Shown: positions 7,624 to 18,281, numbered from the stretch's first letter. The stretch is DNA of 64,000 nt from Acidobacteriota bacterium (GCA_003170135.1 PMZR01000043.1:1-64000), one strand, 5' to 3'. A program made the numbers and translations. Notes: generated by a model not told the origin, from the sequence alone.

Positions 7624-8822
7624 CAGTGGTCCTTGGTCCCTGGTCCTTGGTCCCTGGTCCCTGGTCCCGGTCCTGGTCCCGGTCCCAGCCGCAGCTCGAC
7701 CTCGGCCTTCACGCGCGCGGCGTCGATGCGCGTCATGCACCCGTGGTCGAGCGGGCACTCGCGCAGCATGCAGGGCCGGCACCAGACATCGGTTGCGACG
7801 ATCGCGTGCAACCTCGGACCGGGCGTCCCTTGCGCAGGCCCGACGGGCGGCGCGATCGGCAGCGGCGAGGTTTCCCGCTCGTTCGTCGAGCCGAAAATCG
7901 CCACCACCGGAACGCCCACGGCGGCGGCCAGGTGCATCGCGCCCGAATCGTTCGAGACGAAGCTGCGGCACTCCCCCATCACGGCGGCCAGCTGGCGAAG
8001 GTCGGTGGCGCCGGCGAGGTTGATTGAGCCGCCCGCGACCGCCCGCGCGACATCGTCGCACGCCCCGCGATCACCGGGACTGCCCACCAGCACGGTGCCG
8101 ACGCCCGTTTGCGCCAGTTCGACCGCGAGCTGCACAAACCGGTCCGGCGGCCACTGCTTCGCGCTGCCGTAGGCCGCGCCCGGCGCCATGCCCACGAGCG
8201 GATCGCCTTTGCGCCACCCCTTGGACGCCAGCATCGCGCGCGCCCACTCGCGGGCGTCGCCAGGCACGTCGATGCGGACGGAGGGCAGGAGTCCGGACTC
8301 CGGCTTGCCCGCCGAAGCGCGGAGCGCGAAGACGGGACTCCGGACTTCGGACTCCGGACTTCGGACTTCGGACTCCGTTGACATCCCCAAGCCGTCGAGC
8401 AGTCGTTGATAGTACTTCACTTGATGTCCGCCGCGCAGTCTCGGCACGGCGCGCGTGAGTATCCGCGCGCGGCCGTCCGATGCGTACCCCCACCGCTCGG
8501 CGATGCCCGCGCGCCGGGCGATCCACGCCGCGCGGAACGAGTTCGGCAGCAGGATGGCCACGTCGAAGCGCCCGGCCCGCACGCGCCGCGCGTCGCGCAC
8601 CGCTGCCAGCCACCCGCCCAGGCGTCCGGCGCGTCCCAGGGGCACGACCTCATCGACGCCCGCCACCATGTCGAACAGCATCGCCAGGTGCGACCGCGCC
8701 GCGACGGCGAGGGCCGCCGACGGGTAGCGCCGCCGAATCGCGTCCAGGCAGGGCACCGCCATCACGGCATCGCCGAGCCAGTTGGGCGCGAAGACGACGA
8801 GACGGTCGCGGGGTTCCAACAT
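7623..8822 (-). CDS. waaF: lipopolysaccharide heptosyltransferase II-like (GT9)
   Basis: A 399-aa GT9 enzyme. N-terminal VVFAPNWLGDAVMAVPCL is the WaaF-type motif, and the C-terminal half shows PGAAYGSAKQWP, SNDSGAMHLAAAVG and VAIFGSTNERETSPL. It should add the second heptose to the inner core. The ATG at 8822 is chosen because the ORF upstream lacks family similarity. Two repeats are inside the frame: a heptamer array around 8334-8377 encodes an insert rich in SEVRSP, and the C-terminal tail of G, P, T, R and D residues is encoded by another heptamer array. Confidence 0.85.
   Translation of the reverse strand: MLEPRDRLVVFAPNWLGDAVMAVPCLDAIRRRYPSAALAVAARSHLAMLFDMVAGVDEVVPLGRAGRLGGWLAAVRDARRVRAGRFDVAILLPNSFRAAWIARRAGIAERWGYASDGRARILTRAVPRLRGGHQVKYYQRLLDGLGMSTESEVRSPESEVRSPVFALRASAGKPESGLLPSVRIDVPGDAREWARAMLASKGWRKGDPLVGMAPGAAYGSAKQWPPDRFVQLAVELAQTGVGTVLVGSPGDRGACDDVARAVAGGSINLAGATDLRQLAAVMGECRSFVSNDSGAMHLAAAVGVPVVAIFGSTNERETSPLPIAPPVGPAQGTPGPRLHAIVATDVWCRPCMLRECPLDHGCMTRIDAARVKAEVELRLGPGPGPGPGTRDQGPGTKDH
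7626..7680. repeat. heptamer array (TGGTCCY) at the waaF 3' end
   Basis: About seven tandem units of TGGTCCC/TGGTCCT with slight decay toward the gene interior. They encode the last ~18 residues of WaaF and end 3 bp before the gmhB start. The unit is the one seen inside waaC (cyclic permutation of CCCTGGT). Confidence 0.88.
8334..8377. repeat. heptamer array (CGGACTY) inside waaF
   Basis: GGGACTC followed by five tandem units CGGACTT/CGGACTC, in frame within waaF. Further diverged copies (GGACTCCGG) occur at 8293-8301. They encode an Arg/Ser/Glu/Pro-rich loop between the two Rossmann domains, a position where an insert can be tolerated. Confidence 0.88.
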
Positions 8823-9176
8823 GTTGCTACGGTTCAAGACCCCAGGACTCAAAAGCCTCAGGGCTCGTGGCATGACGAGGCTCAGGGGCCGAGTTGGCTC
8901 AAAGCCTAAGCGAATTTCTTCTGACTACACCCTGTCATTTTCGTCCGCAGGCCGGATTCGGGTCGGGCGCAAGCAAGCCTGCGAGCACCGCGATGATCGT
9001 CAGCGCCTAAAACGGCTCGCCGGCGGTGGGGACCAGCGAGGTTGAGCGGGTGCACGGCCTATGGCCGTGCCCGCGACCATCGCGGCCCGCGGTCGCCAGT
9101 GCCGCCGAGACAGTTTTTCCGCGGTGTCGAGCGGCTTGCAGCACGAACCGAATACGGCCTGCGGGCGAAAATAGCC
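8823..9176. other. 354-bp gap upstream of waaF and downstream of lpxL
   Basis: No convincing gene. A perfect 8-bp hairpin with a 3-nt loop (GCACGGCC, 9052-9059; GGCCGTGC, 9063-9070) and a second GC-rich hairpin (GCGACC at 9073, GGTCGC at 9091) lie just after the lpxL stop. Neither is followed by a U tract on the minus strand, so they may be a weak or Rho-assisted end of the lpxL transcript. A waaF promoter probably lies here but no clear -35/-10 pair is visible. Confidence 0.5.
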
Positions 9177-10091
9177 CTACTCCGGCATAAGGTCCGATTC
9201 CGCGCCGACGTCCGCCGCGATCGGGACGTCGCGCCACCGCCGGTGCATCCACAACCACAACTCCGGGTAGCGCCGCACGTACATCTCGAGCACGTCGGTG
9301 CAGCGCTGCGTGAACGCGCGGATCTCCTCCGGCGTGTCGTCGCGCGGCGGCTCGACCGGGTGCTCGTAGATCATCCGGTAGCGCCCGTCCGGGAGCGGAA
9401 TGGCGAACAGCGGCACCACGGGCGCGCCGGTGCGCAACGCGAGCACGGCCAGCGACGAGGTCGTGGCCGCGGGTCGATCGAAGAAATCCACCAGCACCGC
9501 GTCGGACGTGTGGACGTGCTGATCGATGAGCAGGCCGACGCCCTGGTTCGCCTGCAGCATGCGCATGACGCGCCGGATGGCGCCGCGCCGGTAGATGACC
9601 GCGTTGCCCGACGACTGGCGCACGCGTTCGAGCATCACGTTGAGGTACGGATTGTCGAGCGGCCGCGCCAGCACGCCGATGGGCCCGAGCCGCAGCCCGT
9701 GGACGATGCCCTGCATCTCCCAGAAGCCGAAGTGGCCGGTCACGAGCAGGTAGCCCTTGCCCTGCGCCTGTGCCTGCCGGACCCGCTCGTCGCCGTCCCA
9801 CTCCACGCGTGCGAGCATCTGCTCGTGCGACAACGTGGCGAACTTCAGCAGGTCGAAGAGCAGGCGGCCGAAGTGCGCGAACACGCCGCGGGCGATGGCC
9901 CGGCGTTCGCGCGCGCTGCGCCAGGGAAACGCGTGCGCGAGGTTGTCGAGCGTGACGCGGCGGCGCTTGCGGTCGGACGCGAAGAAGAGCACGCCGAGCA
10001 CCCGGCCGGTGCCGCGCACGAGCGGCCAGGGGGTCACGCGGACAATCGCCATGACGACGACAACGGCGACGTGCTCGAGGCGATGCTTCAC
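9177..10091 (-). CDS. lpxL: lipid A biosynthesis acyltransferase (LpxL/HtrB family)
   Basis: A 304-aa lysophospholipid-acyltransferase-type protein. One N-terminal membrane segment is followed by TGHFGFWEMQG with the catalytic HX4E motif; the IYRRGAIRR and LLIDQHV blocks are typical of lipid A late acyltransferases. It adds a secondary acyl chain to Kdo-lipid A at the inner membrane. The start GTG overlaps the lpxK stop (GTGA), giving translational coupling. The name lpxL is by family; LpxM-type specificity cannot be excluded. Confidence 0.83.
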   Translation of the reverse strand: MKHRLEHVAVVVVMAIVRVTPWPLVRGTGRVLGVLFFASDRKRRRVTLDNLAHAFPWRSARERRAIARGVFAHFGRLLFDLLKFATLSHEQMLARVEWDGDERVRQAQAQGKGYLLVTGHFGFWEMQGIVHGLRLGPIGVLARPLDNPYLNVMLERVRQSSGNAVIYRRGAIRRVMRMLQANQGVGLLIDQHVHTSDAVLVDFFDRPAATTSSLAVLALRTGAPVVPLFAIPLPDGRYRMIYEHPVEPPRDDTPEEIRAFTQRCTDVLEMYVRRYPELWLWMHRRWRDVPIAADVGAESDLMPE

Positions 10092-11110
10092 GCTCGCTCC
10101 ACCGGCGCCGCCGCGCGGATCGCGGCCAGGCGCGCCGCCAGCCATTCGCCAAACGGCAGGGCGCCCGCACGCGCCGGGACCGGCAGATCGATGCGCATCT
10201 CGAGCGGCACCGCCGCGATGGGCACGGGAAACGGCCGGAACCGCAACAGGCGCACCAGGTCCTTTTCCGTCGTCACGACCAGGTCGGCCCCCGCCTCGCG
10301 CGCCGCGCGAACGATGCGGCCCAGGTCCGCGCGGGTGAACCAGTGATGATCGCCGAATGTGAGCTCGCCGGCGACGTGCCAGCCCGAGGCCGACAGCAGG
10401 TCGAAGAACCGCCGCGGTCGGGCAATGCCGGCGACGGCCAGGACCTTGGCGGGCTTCAGCCCTGTTTGCACCGGCCCCAGGCGCGTCCTCGCCTGGAACA
10501 TGACACGTGCTCCGGTGGCCGCCGCGAGCGCCGCCCAATCCACGTCGTCGTTGGTGTTCACCACGATCGCATCGGCCCGTGCGAGCGCCGACAGATCCTC
10601 GCGCAGGCGGCCGGCCGGCAGCACCTGGTCGCGCAGGTCCGCGGGCGTCACCAGCACGATGTCGATGTCGCGGTGCAGCCGCACGTGCTGGAACCCATCG
10701 TCGAGCAGGTGCACCGAGCAGTCGAGCCCGCGCTCGGCCAGAAGCCCGGCCAGGTACCGATCCGCGCCGACCAGCACCGCCGCTTCGGGCACGGCGCGCG
10801 CCAGCATGAGCGGTTCGTCGCCCGCGCGCGGCACGTCCGCGCGGATCCGATGGCCGTCGCTCGGTCCCTCGCCCGCCCCGTCGCCGGCCGTGCCCCGATA
10901 CCCGCGCGTCAGAATGGCCGGACGCTCGCCCGCGGCGACGAGCAGCCGCGCGATGTATGCCACCGCCGGCGTCTTGCCGCTGCCGCCGACCGCGATGTTG
11001 CCGACGCTGACGACGACGCGCTGCAGATGGCGCTGCCGATCGGGGCGACGCTCGTAGTAGCCCCGGCGCGTTCGCGCGACCGCCGCATAGACAGCGCTCA
11101 GCCAGTTCAT
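10088..11110 (-). CDS. lpxK: tetraacyldisaccharide 4'-kinase
   Basis: A 340-aa P-loop kinase. SVGNIAVGGSGKTPAVAYIA near residue 45 is the LpxK Walker A region; ILTRGYRG, GDEPLMLA and LLDDGFQH, followed by the late TTEKDLVRL, are the other family blocks. It phosphorylates the 4' position of the disaccharide to make lipid IVA at the inner membrane. The ATG at 11110 is the natural start; the frame upstream only crosses the repeat region. It lies between waaA and lpxL. Confidence 0.92.
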   Translation of the reverse strand: MNWLSAVYAAVARTRRGYYERRPDRQRHLQRVVVSVGNIAVGGSGKTPAVAYIARLLVAAGERPAILTRGYRGTAGDGAGEGPSDGHRIRADVPRAGDEPLMLARAVPEAAVLVGADRYLAGLLAERGLDCSVHLLDDGFQHVRLHRDIDIVLVTPADLRDQVLPAGRLREDLSALARADAIVVNTNDDVDWAALAAATGARVMFQARTRLGPVQTGLKPAKVLAVAGIARPRRFFDLLSASGWHVAGELTFGDHHWFTRADLGRIVRAAREAGADLVVTTEKDLVRLLRFRPFPVPIAAVPLEMRIDLPVPARAGALPFGEWLAARLAAIRAAAPVERA

Positions 11111-11129
11111 ATGCAATAACGGACGAGGT

Positions 11130-11336
11130 GCGATGTGCGCAGTGCGCAGTGCGACGTGCGCGGTGCGGTCGCACGATGTGCTACGTGCTACGTGCAAGGT
11201 GCCGGGTGCACCGGGCACGTTGCACCGCACGTTGCACTCAGCACTGCACTTTGCACATTGCACGTAGCACGTAGCACATCGTGCGACCGCACCGCACTTC
11301 GCACTCCGCACTCCGCACCCCGCACTTTTACCCGTG
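11130..11336. repeat. GTGCNNN/GCACNNN heptamer array with 38-bp perfect inverted repeat
   Basis: The whole waaA-lpxK gap is made of 7-bp units. The lpxK-side half has GTGCNNN units (GTGCGCA, GTGCTAC and others) and the waaA-side half GCACNNN units (GCACTCC, GCACTTC). Bases 11160-11197 are an exact reverse complement of 11258-11295 (38 bp), with a 60-bp spacer that also contains GTGC/GCAC units. The transcript would fold into a very long hairpin between waaA and lpxK. Confidence 0.92.
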
Positions 11337-11344
11337 CGCGCCCT

Positions 11345-12679
11345 TCACCCCTGCCGGGGCACGATGCGGAAGGGCCGGAGCACGCCGCCCGGCGCGGTCT
11401 CGGCCGGGGGCAGCAGATCGACGACAACCGCGAGCGTCTTCTCGCGCGCGCCCCGATTGGCTTCCACGATCTGGCGCGCCGCCAGGCCCAGGCGCGCGCG
11501 CTCGCCCGCATCGGTCAGCAGGTGCCGCAGCGTCTGCTCGAGATCGGCGGGCGTCTGCACCTGCACCGCCGCGTCGGCCGACAGGAACGCCTGCGCGATC
11601 TCCGCGAAGTTCTGCATGTAGGGTCCGAACACGATCGGCTTGCCGAAGATCGCCGGCTCCAGGATGTTGTGCCCGCCGGTGTCCACGAGGCTCCCGCCCA
11701 CGAAGACGACCGTGGCGATCTGGTAGATCTGCGCGAGCTCGCCGATGGTGTCCAGCACGACGACGTCCGCGCGGGGCTCCGCGTCCATCTCGAGCTCGCT
11801 GCGCCGCACGGTGCGGAAGCCGGACTCGGCGGCGAGCGCTTCGACCTCCGCGAACCGCTCGGGGTGGCGCGGCGCGATGACGAGCAGCGCCCGCGTCGCG
11901 TTGCCGCGCACGTGCCCGAACGCCGCGAGCACGGCGGCTTCCTCGCCGCGCATGGTGCTGCCGGCCACCACGACCGGCCGGTTCTCCGAGATCCGGAAGC
12001 AGCGCAGCACGCGATCGTCGCCGCGGGCGGACAGGTGAAGCGAGTCGAACTTCAGGCTGCCGGTGACCGTGATGCGGGCGCCTTCCGCGCCCAGGTCCAG
12101 CAACCGGCGCCGCGACTCCTCGTTCTGCACGCAGAAGCGGTCGATGTCGGCCAGCACGCGGCGAAAAAGCAATCGCACCAGGCGGTAGCGCGGGTAGGAC
12201 CGCGCGGAGATCCGGCCGTTGACCACCATGGTCTTCACGCCCGTCTCGCGGCAACGGCGGAGCAGGTTCGGCCAGATCTCGGTTTCCATCATCACGAACA
12301 GCCGCGGCTTCACCAGGCGCAGCGTGCGCCGGACGATCACGCCGAGGTCGAACGGGAAATAGAAGACGTCGTCGACGTGCTGGACGTTCCGACGCGCGAC
12401 CTGCTGGCCGGCGATCGTCGTGGTCGAGATGAAGAGGCGAAGCCGGGGGTAGGCGGCCTTGAGCTCGGCCGCGAGCGCGCGGGCGGTCAGGGCTTCGCCG
12501 ACCGAGACCGCGTGGATCCAGATCGACTCGTCGCCGTCGATGTTGAACGACACGGGCAGGTAGCCGAGCCGCTGGCGCAGCGTGCCGATGTACTTCTTGT
12601 AGCGAATCGCCTGGTACACGAAGTACGGCGAAACGACGGCGAAGAAGACGAGAATCAGCAGCGTGTACAGGAAGTACAT
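11345..12679 (-). CDS. waaA: 3-deoxy-D-manno-octulosonic acid transferase
   Basis: A 444-aa Kdo transferase (KdtA). An N-terminal membrane anchor (MYFLYTLLILVFFAVVSPYF) precedes the GT-B domains. WIHAVSVGEALTA holds the catalytic Glu; METEIWPN, GSLKFD, ILEPAIFGKPIVFGP and the C-terminal region match the family. It transfers Kdo from CMP-Kdo to lipid IVA. Start 12679 is chosen for the anchor; an in-frame ATG at 12757 would add 26 residues and neither has a strong Shine-Dalgarno. It is divergent from gap, with a 274-bp gap that should hold both promoters but shows no clear consensus pair. Confidence 0.9.
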   Translation of the reverse strand: MYFLYTLLILVFFAVVSPYFVYQAIRYKKYIGTLRQRLGYLPVSFNIDGDESIWIHAVSVGEALTARALAAELKAAYPRLRLFISTTTIAGQQVARRNVQHVDDVFYFPFDLGVIVRRTLRLVKPRLFVMMETEIWPNLLRRCRETGVKTMVVNGRISARSYPRYRLVRLLFRRVLADIDRFCVQNEESRRRLLDLGAEGARITVTGSLKFDSLHLSARGDDRVLRCFRISENRPVVVAGSTMRGEEAAVLAAFGHVRGNATRALLVIAPRHPERFAEVEALAAESGFRTVRRSELEMDAEPRADVVVLDTIGELAQIYQIATVVFVGGSLVDTGGHNILEPAIFGKPIVFGPYMQNFAEIAQAFLSADAAVQVQTPADLEQTLRHLLTDAGERARLGLAARQIVEANRGAREKTLAVVVDLLPPAETAPGGVLRPFRIVPRQG

Positions 12680-12806
12680 CAGGCGCGGCAGGGACAGTCC
12701 ACCAATGAAGGCGTCGGCAGTATAGTCCGTGGTTTGACCCTCTCGCAACGGGTTCATTAGAATGGCTCGATAGCAGTCGCACGTCTCCCGCGTCCTGCAC
12801 GCATGA

Positions 12807-13961
<1,155 letters not shown>

Positions 13962-13972
13962 GCGAGGACCCC

Positions 13973-15164
13973 GTGGCGAAACTCTCGATCACCGATCTCG
14001 ACCTCCAGGGCAAGCGCGTGTTCATCCGCGTGGACTTCAACGTGCCGATGAAGGACGGGACGATCACCAACGACATGCGGATGCAGGCGTCGCTGCCGAC
14101 CATCCGGTACGCGCTCGACCATGGGGCGCTGGTCGTCCTGGCGTCGCACCTGGGGCGCCCGAAGGGCAAGCCGAACCCGGAGTTCAGCCTGCGCCCCGTC
14201 GCCGATCACCTGGCGAAGCTGCTCGATCGTCCGGTCGCGTTCGCCACCGACTGCGTGGGCGATCCGGCGAAGCAGGCCGTCGAGCAGGCGCGGACCTCGG
14301 GCGGGGGCGTCGTGCTGCTCGAGAACCTGCGCTTCCATCCCGAGGAGGAGAAGAACGACGCCGCATTCGCGGCGCAGCTGGCCGATCTGGCGGACCTCTA
14401 CGTGAACGACGCGTTCGGATCGAGTCACCGCGCGCATGCGTCGGTGGACGCGCTGCCCCGGCGGATGAAGCGGCCGGCCGCCGGCTTCCTGATGCACAGC
14501 GAGATCAAATACCTGGGCGAGGCGCTGGCCAGTCCGACGCGCCCGTTCGTCGCCATCCTCGGCGGCGCGAAGGTGTCGGACAAGATCGAGGTGATCGAGA
14601 ACCTGCTCGGCCGGGTGGACGCCCTCGCGATCGGCGGCGCGATGGCCTACACGTTCCTGAAGTCGCGCGGCGTCCCCATCGGGCGCTCGCTGGTCGAGGA
14701 CGACAAGCTGGACGCGGCGCGGCTGATCCTGGAGCACGCGGCCACGCGCAGCGTGAACCTGCGCCTGCCGACGGACCACGTCGTGACGACGAAGATCGAA
14801 CCGGGGGCGGCGGGCGACGTCCTGCCGATTCCGGACGCGGCCATCGGCGATCGGATCGGCGTGGACATCGGCCCGCTGACGGTGCGGGACTATACGCAGC
14901 TCGTGGCGTCGGCGAAGACCGTCGTGTGGAACGGACCGATGGGCGTGTTCGAGGTGCCGCCGTTCGACGCGGGCACAACGGCCATCGCACGGGCCGTCGC
15001 CGACGTCAAGGGCATGACGATCGTGGGCGGCGGCGATTCGGTGGCCGCCGTGGCGCACGCGGGCGTGTCCGACCGCATCACGCACATCTCGACGGGCGGC
15101 GGCGCGTCGCTCGAACTGCTGGGCGGCCGCACGCTGCCCGGGGTCGAAGCGTTGGCGGATCGGT

Positions 15165-15166
<2 letters not shown>
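13973..15166 (+). CDS. pgk: phosphoglycerate kinase
   Basis: A 397-aa enzyme. RVFIRVDFNVPM (substrate-binding), LASHLGRPKG, LLENLRFHPEEE and the C-terminal GGGDSVAAV ATP-binding turn identify it. It makes ATP and 3-phosphoglycerate from 1,3-bisphosphoglycerate. The GTG start lies 12 bp after the gap stop with GAGGA upstream. Its stop codon is fused to a heptamer array. Confidence 0.97.
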
Positions 15167-15213
<47 letters not shown>

Positions 15214-15217
15214 GACC

Positions 15218-15988
<771 letters not shown>

Positions 15989-16012
15989 TTACAGGTTCGT
16001 GCCGGCCTTGGG

Positions 16013-16098
16013 CCTTGGGCCTCGCACATCGCACCGCGCGGCGCACTTCGCACGTCGCACCGCACATCGCACGTCGCACCCCGCACGCCGCACTTTCT
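16013..16098. repeat. degenerate GCACNNN heptamer array upstream of secG
   Basis: A run of GCACNNN units (TCGCACA, TCGCACC, TTCGCAC, GTCGCAC and others) after a short TTGGGCC duplication fills most of the tpiA-secG gap. It uses the same GCAC core as the waaA-lpxK array 5 kb away. Confidence 0.85.
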
Positions 16099-16138
16099 GC
16101 CGCGTGCATGTTTTATCGATTCTCGTGAGGGCTAGTCC

Positions 16139-16486
16139 GTGCTTCAGTACTTGTTGACGTTCATGTACGTGCTCGTCTGCCTCCTGCTCCTGCTCGTCGT
16201 CCTGCTGCAGCAGGGCAAGGGCGGCGACATCGCGAGCGCGTTCGGCGGCAGCAGCAGCCAGGCGGCATTCGGTGCCCGTGCCGGCGCCACGCTGCTGACG
16301 AAGGCGACGACGGTGCTCGGCGCGATGTTCATGCTGGGCGCGCTGGGCCTGGCCATCGTCTACACGCGCGGGCCCTCGTCCTTGATGTCGGGAAAGAGCG
16401 GCGGGACCGTTCAGACGACGCCGGCCAGGCCGTCGGCGCCCAGACCGGCGGTCCCGCAGAGCGCGCCGCAGCCGCCGAAGAAGTAG
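16139..16486 (+). CDS. secG: preprotein translocase subunit SecG
   Basis: A 115-aa protein with two membrane segments (residues 4-24 and 58-76) flanking the cytoplasmic QQGKGGDIASAFGGSSSQAAFG loop that defines SecG. The C-terminal tail is Pro/Ala-rich. It supports SecYEG protein export. GTG start; the tpiA-secG linkage is common in bacteria. Confidence 0.93.
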   Translation: MLQYLLTFMYVLVCLLLLLVVLLQQGKGGDIASAFGGSSSQAAFGARAGATLLTKATTVLGAMFMLGALGLAIVYTRGPSSLMSGKSGGTVQTTPARPSAPRPAVPQSAPQPPKK

Positions 16487-16565
16487 CCCGGCTGTGATAC
16501 GATCTTCGACCGGCAGCCGGCCACGGCTGCCCTCCGGCGCGGTTGCCGTACCGGGGATCCCACTT

Positions 16566-16652
16566 GCGGAAGTGGCGGAACTGGCAGACGCACCAGCTTG
16601 AGGGGCTGGCACTCGCAAGAGCGTGGGGGTTCGAATCCCCCCTTCCGCACCA
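16566..16652 (+). tRNA. tRNA-Leu (GAG), likely integration site
   Basis: Class II tRNA with a long variable arm (GGCACTCGCAAGAGCGT). Acceptor GCGGAAG pairs with CTTCCGC; anticodon loop CTTGAGG with anticodon GAG; T-arm GGGGGTTCGAATCCCCC; discriminator A and encoded CCA to 16652. Everything downstream of it in this window is accessory in character, so its 3' end is a plausible attachment site. No second copy of the 3' end is present in the window. Confidence 0.95.
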
Positions 16653-16823
16653 ACAACTTACAGCCACTCGGTGGGACCACGGGCTGGTGAGCCGGTGGGA
16701 AAAACGATGGGAGTGAGTCCAGCGCGGCCGGCGACCCCGGCTCACGGTTTCTGCGCTGGGACGTTCGATCGGCGGTAGCATCTGTCGTCAAGAATCTCCG
16801 CCCCCCGGAGGCCCCGACGCATC

Positions 16824-18011
16824 ATGCCGCCCTACTCCGAGTACCTCAACCGAGGGTTCAACAACCCTGACGAGCTCGCGAATGAACGGAAGGTTCAGCT
16901 CGCCCGGATCTCGGCTCGCCGCGGCCGAGACGTTTTGGTGATTGCTGCGAACGTCGAGAACAGTAAGGCACCGGTGGCGCTGTCGCCCCAAGACCTCCTC
17001 TCGGTGGCCGACCAACTGGATCAACTGCCTGGAAACCCCGGCATCGACATCATCCTCGAGACACCAGGCGGCTCGGGCGAGGCCGCAGAAGACATCGTTA
17101 AGCTACTCCGCGGCAAGTATCAGTCGGTCGCGATCATCGTCCCAGGCACAGCGAAGAGTGCCGGCACCATCATGGCCATGGCCGGCGACGAGATCCTGCT
17201 CGATCCAGTGTCGTGTCTTGGGCCTATCGATGCGCAGATCTTCTGGCAGGGAAAGGTGTTCTCCGCCGACGCGCTACTGCGAGGCTTCGAGAAGATCAAG
17301 AAGGAGGTCGATGACAAGAAGGCCTTGAATCGGGCGTACGTCCCGATGTTGCAGGCCATCTCGCCGGGAGAATTGCAGCACGCAGAGAACGCACTCGATT
17401 TCGCCAAAGAACTGGTGCGTGATTGGCTGGCGACGTACAAGTTTCAGAACTGGAACGTCCATTCATCCGATGGCCGTCCCGTCACCGCAGAAGACAAGAG
17501 GGCGCGCGCGGCACAGATCGCCAGCGAGCTCTGCGACCATAGCCGGTGGAAAACGCACGCCAGGTCGATCAAGCTGGATGACCTGGTCGCGATGCGCCTC
17601 CAGGTCACCGACCTGCGCGACGACCCGGAACTTCATGATGCCGTCCGTCGCTACTACGTCTTGCTGAAGATGACATTCGAGACCAACATCTTCAAGCTCT
17701 TCGAGACGCCGACATCCCAGATCCTGCGGTTCGAACAGGTTCAGGGCGTGGTGGCGCCGCCGCAGAACGCAGCAATGGCGGAGTTCGACGTCACATGCGG
17801 GGCGTGCAAGGCCGTCATGAAGGTTCAGGCGAATTTCGTGCCAGACGTGGCCCTGAAGCCGGGGAATATTCCGTTTCCAGCGGACAACAAGCTACAATGC
17901 CCTCAGTGCAAGGTGGTGCACGACGTCTCTGCTCTGCGTCGTCAGGTCGAGGCGCAAATCAAGATGCGCGTGCTAACGCCACAAGGAGGACCGGGTGCCG
18001 CAACAGTTTGA
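16824..18011 (+). CDS. SDH-type serine protease with C-terminal zinc ribbon
   Basis: A 395-aa protein of the serine dehydrogenase proteinase (SppA/ClpP-fold) family. LETPGGSGEAAEDIV (79-93) and PGTAKSAGTIMAMAGDEI with likely nucleophile Ser112 are visible; there is no signal peptide, so it is probably cytosolic and not a typical SppA. Residues ~330-372 add two CxxC pairs (CGAC and CPQC), a zinc ribbon. Codon use is visibly less GC-rich than the host genes. It starts 171 bp after tRNA-Leu and ends inside the next gene, suggesting a two-gene cargo unit. Substrate unknown. Confidence 0.8.
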   Translation: MPPYSEYLNRGFNNPDELANERKVQLARISARRGRDVLVIAANVENSKAPVALSPQDLLSVADQLDQLPGNPGIDIILETPGGSGEAAEDIVKLLRGKYQSVAIIVPGTAKSAGTIMAMAGDEILLDPVSCLGPIDAQIFWQGKVFSADALLRGFEKIKKEVDDKKALNRAYVPMLQAISPGELQHAENALDFAKELVRDWLATYKFQNWNVHSSDGRPVTAEDKRARAAQIASELCDHSRWKTHARSIKLDDLVAMRLQVTDLRDDPELHDAVRRYYVLLKMTFETNIFKLFETPTSQILRFEQVQGVVAPPQNAAMAEFDVTCGACKAVMKVQANFVPDVALKPGNIPFPADNKLQCPQCKVVHDVSALRRQVEAQIKMRVLTPQGGPGAATV

Positions 18012-18168
18012 CGTCCTGTTCGAAAAGCTCAACGAACTGGTCGCCGCCGATCGCGACAACGGTGTCGAGCTGACATGCGTCGTCGAAGACTACGAAGAGA
18101 TCGAGGAGATTCGCCGCTTCACGGCTGAACTGAACGACCCGGAGCCGCTGACGTACACAACCGTCTAG
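17995..18168 (+). CDS. 57-aa acidic partner of the SDH-type protease
   Basis: A small acidic protein (VEDYEEIEEIRRF in the middle) starting with GTG, with an excellent AAGGAGG (17983-17989) 5 bp upstream. It overlaps the last 17 bp of the protease gene in another frame, so the two are co-translated. No known domain is recognised; tight coupling suggests an adaptor, inhibitor or substrate-selector. A strong terminator follows. Confidence 0.75.
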   Translation: MPQQFDVLFEKLNELVAADRDNGVELTCVVEDYEEIEEIRRFTAELNDPEPLTYTTV

Positions 18169-18192
18169 CGAAAACGGGACCTCTCGGGAATA

Positions 18193-18227
18193 AACGGCGA
18201 CGCGCTGACAAGCCCGCGTCGCCGTTT
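18193..18227. terminator. intrinsic terminator after the protease pair
   Basis: A 12-bp stem (AACGGCGACGCG, 18193-18204; CGCGTCGCCGTT, 18215-18226) with a 10-nt loop, followed by TTCG on the plus strand and preceded by AAA-type sequence, so it can work in both directions. It separates the plus-strand pair from the converging minus-strand prophage genes. Confidence 0.8.
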
Positions 18228-18240
18228 TCGTTGTACGGGG

Positions 18241-18281
18241 AAAAAGGGGAGGCCCCGGAGATCGTCTCGTCCTGGGCCTCC
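18241..18281 (-). terminator. intrinsic terminator of the prophage late operon
   Basis: On the minus strand GGAGGCCC (18281-18274) pairs with GGGCCTCC (18255-18248) and is followed directly by CCTTTTTCCCC. It lies downstream of the last lysis-region gene. The stretch 18282-18455 between it and that gene is GC-rich with no gene recognised. Confidence 0.75.

Noticed and set aside
7045..8061. 338-aa version of gmhB with an extended N-terminus
   Set aside because: The extra residues are encoded by waaF in another frame and by a heptamer array; the HAD motif begins right after ATG 7623.
9007..10170. 387-aa minus-strand frame over lpxL
   Set aside because: A different frame on the same strand as lpxL; the lpxL frame carries the catalytic HX4E motif.
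11130..11336. Possible CRISPR array
   Set aside because: Repeat period is 7 bp, no spacers of 30-40 bp, no cas genes.
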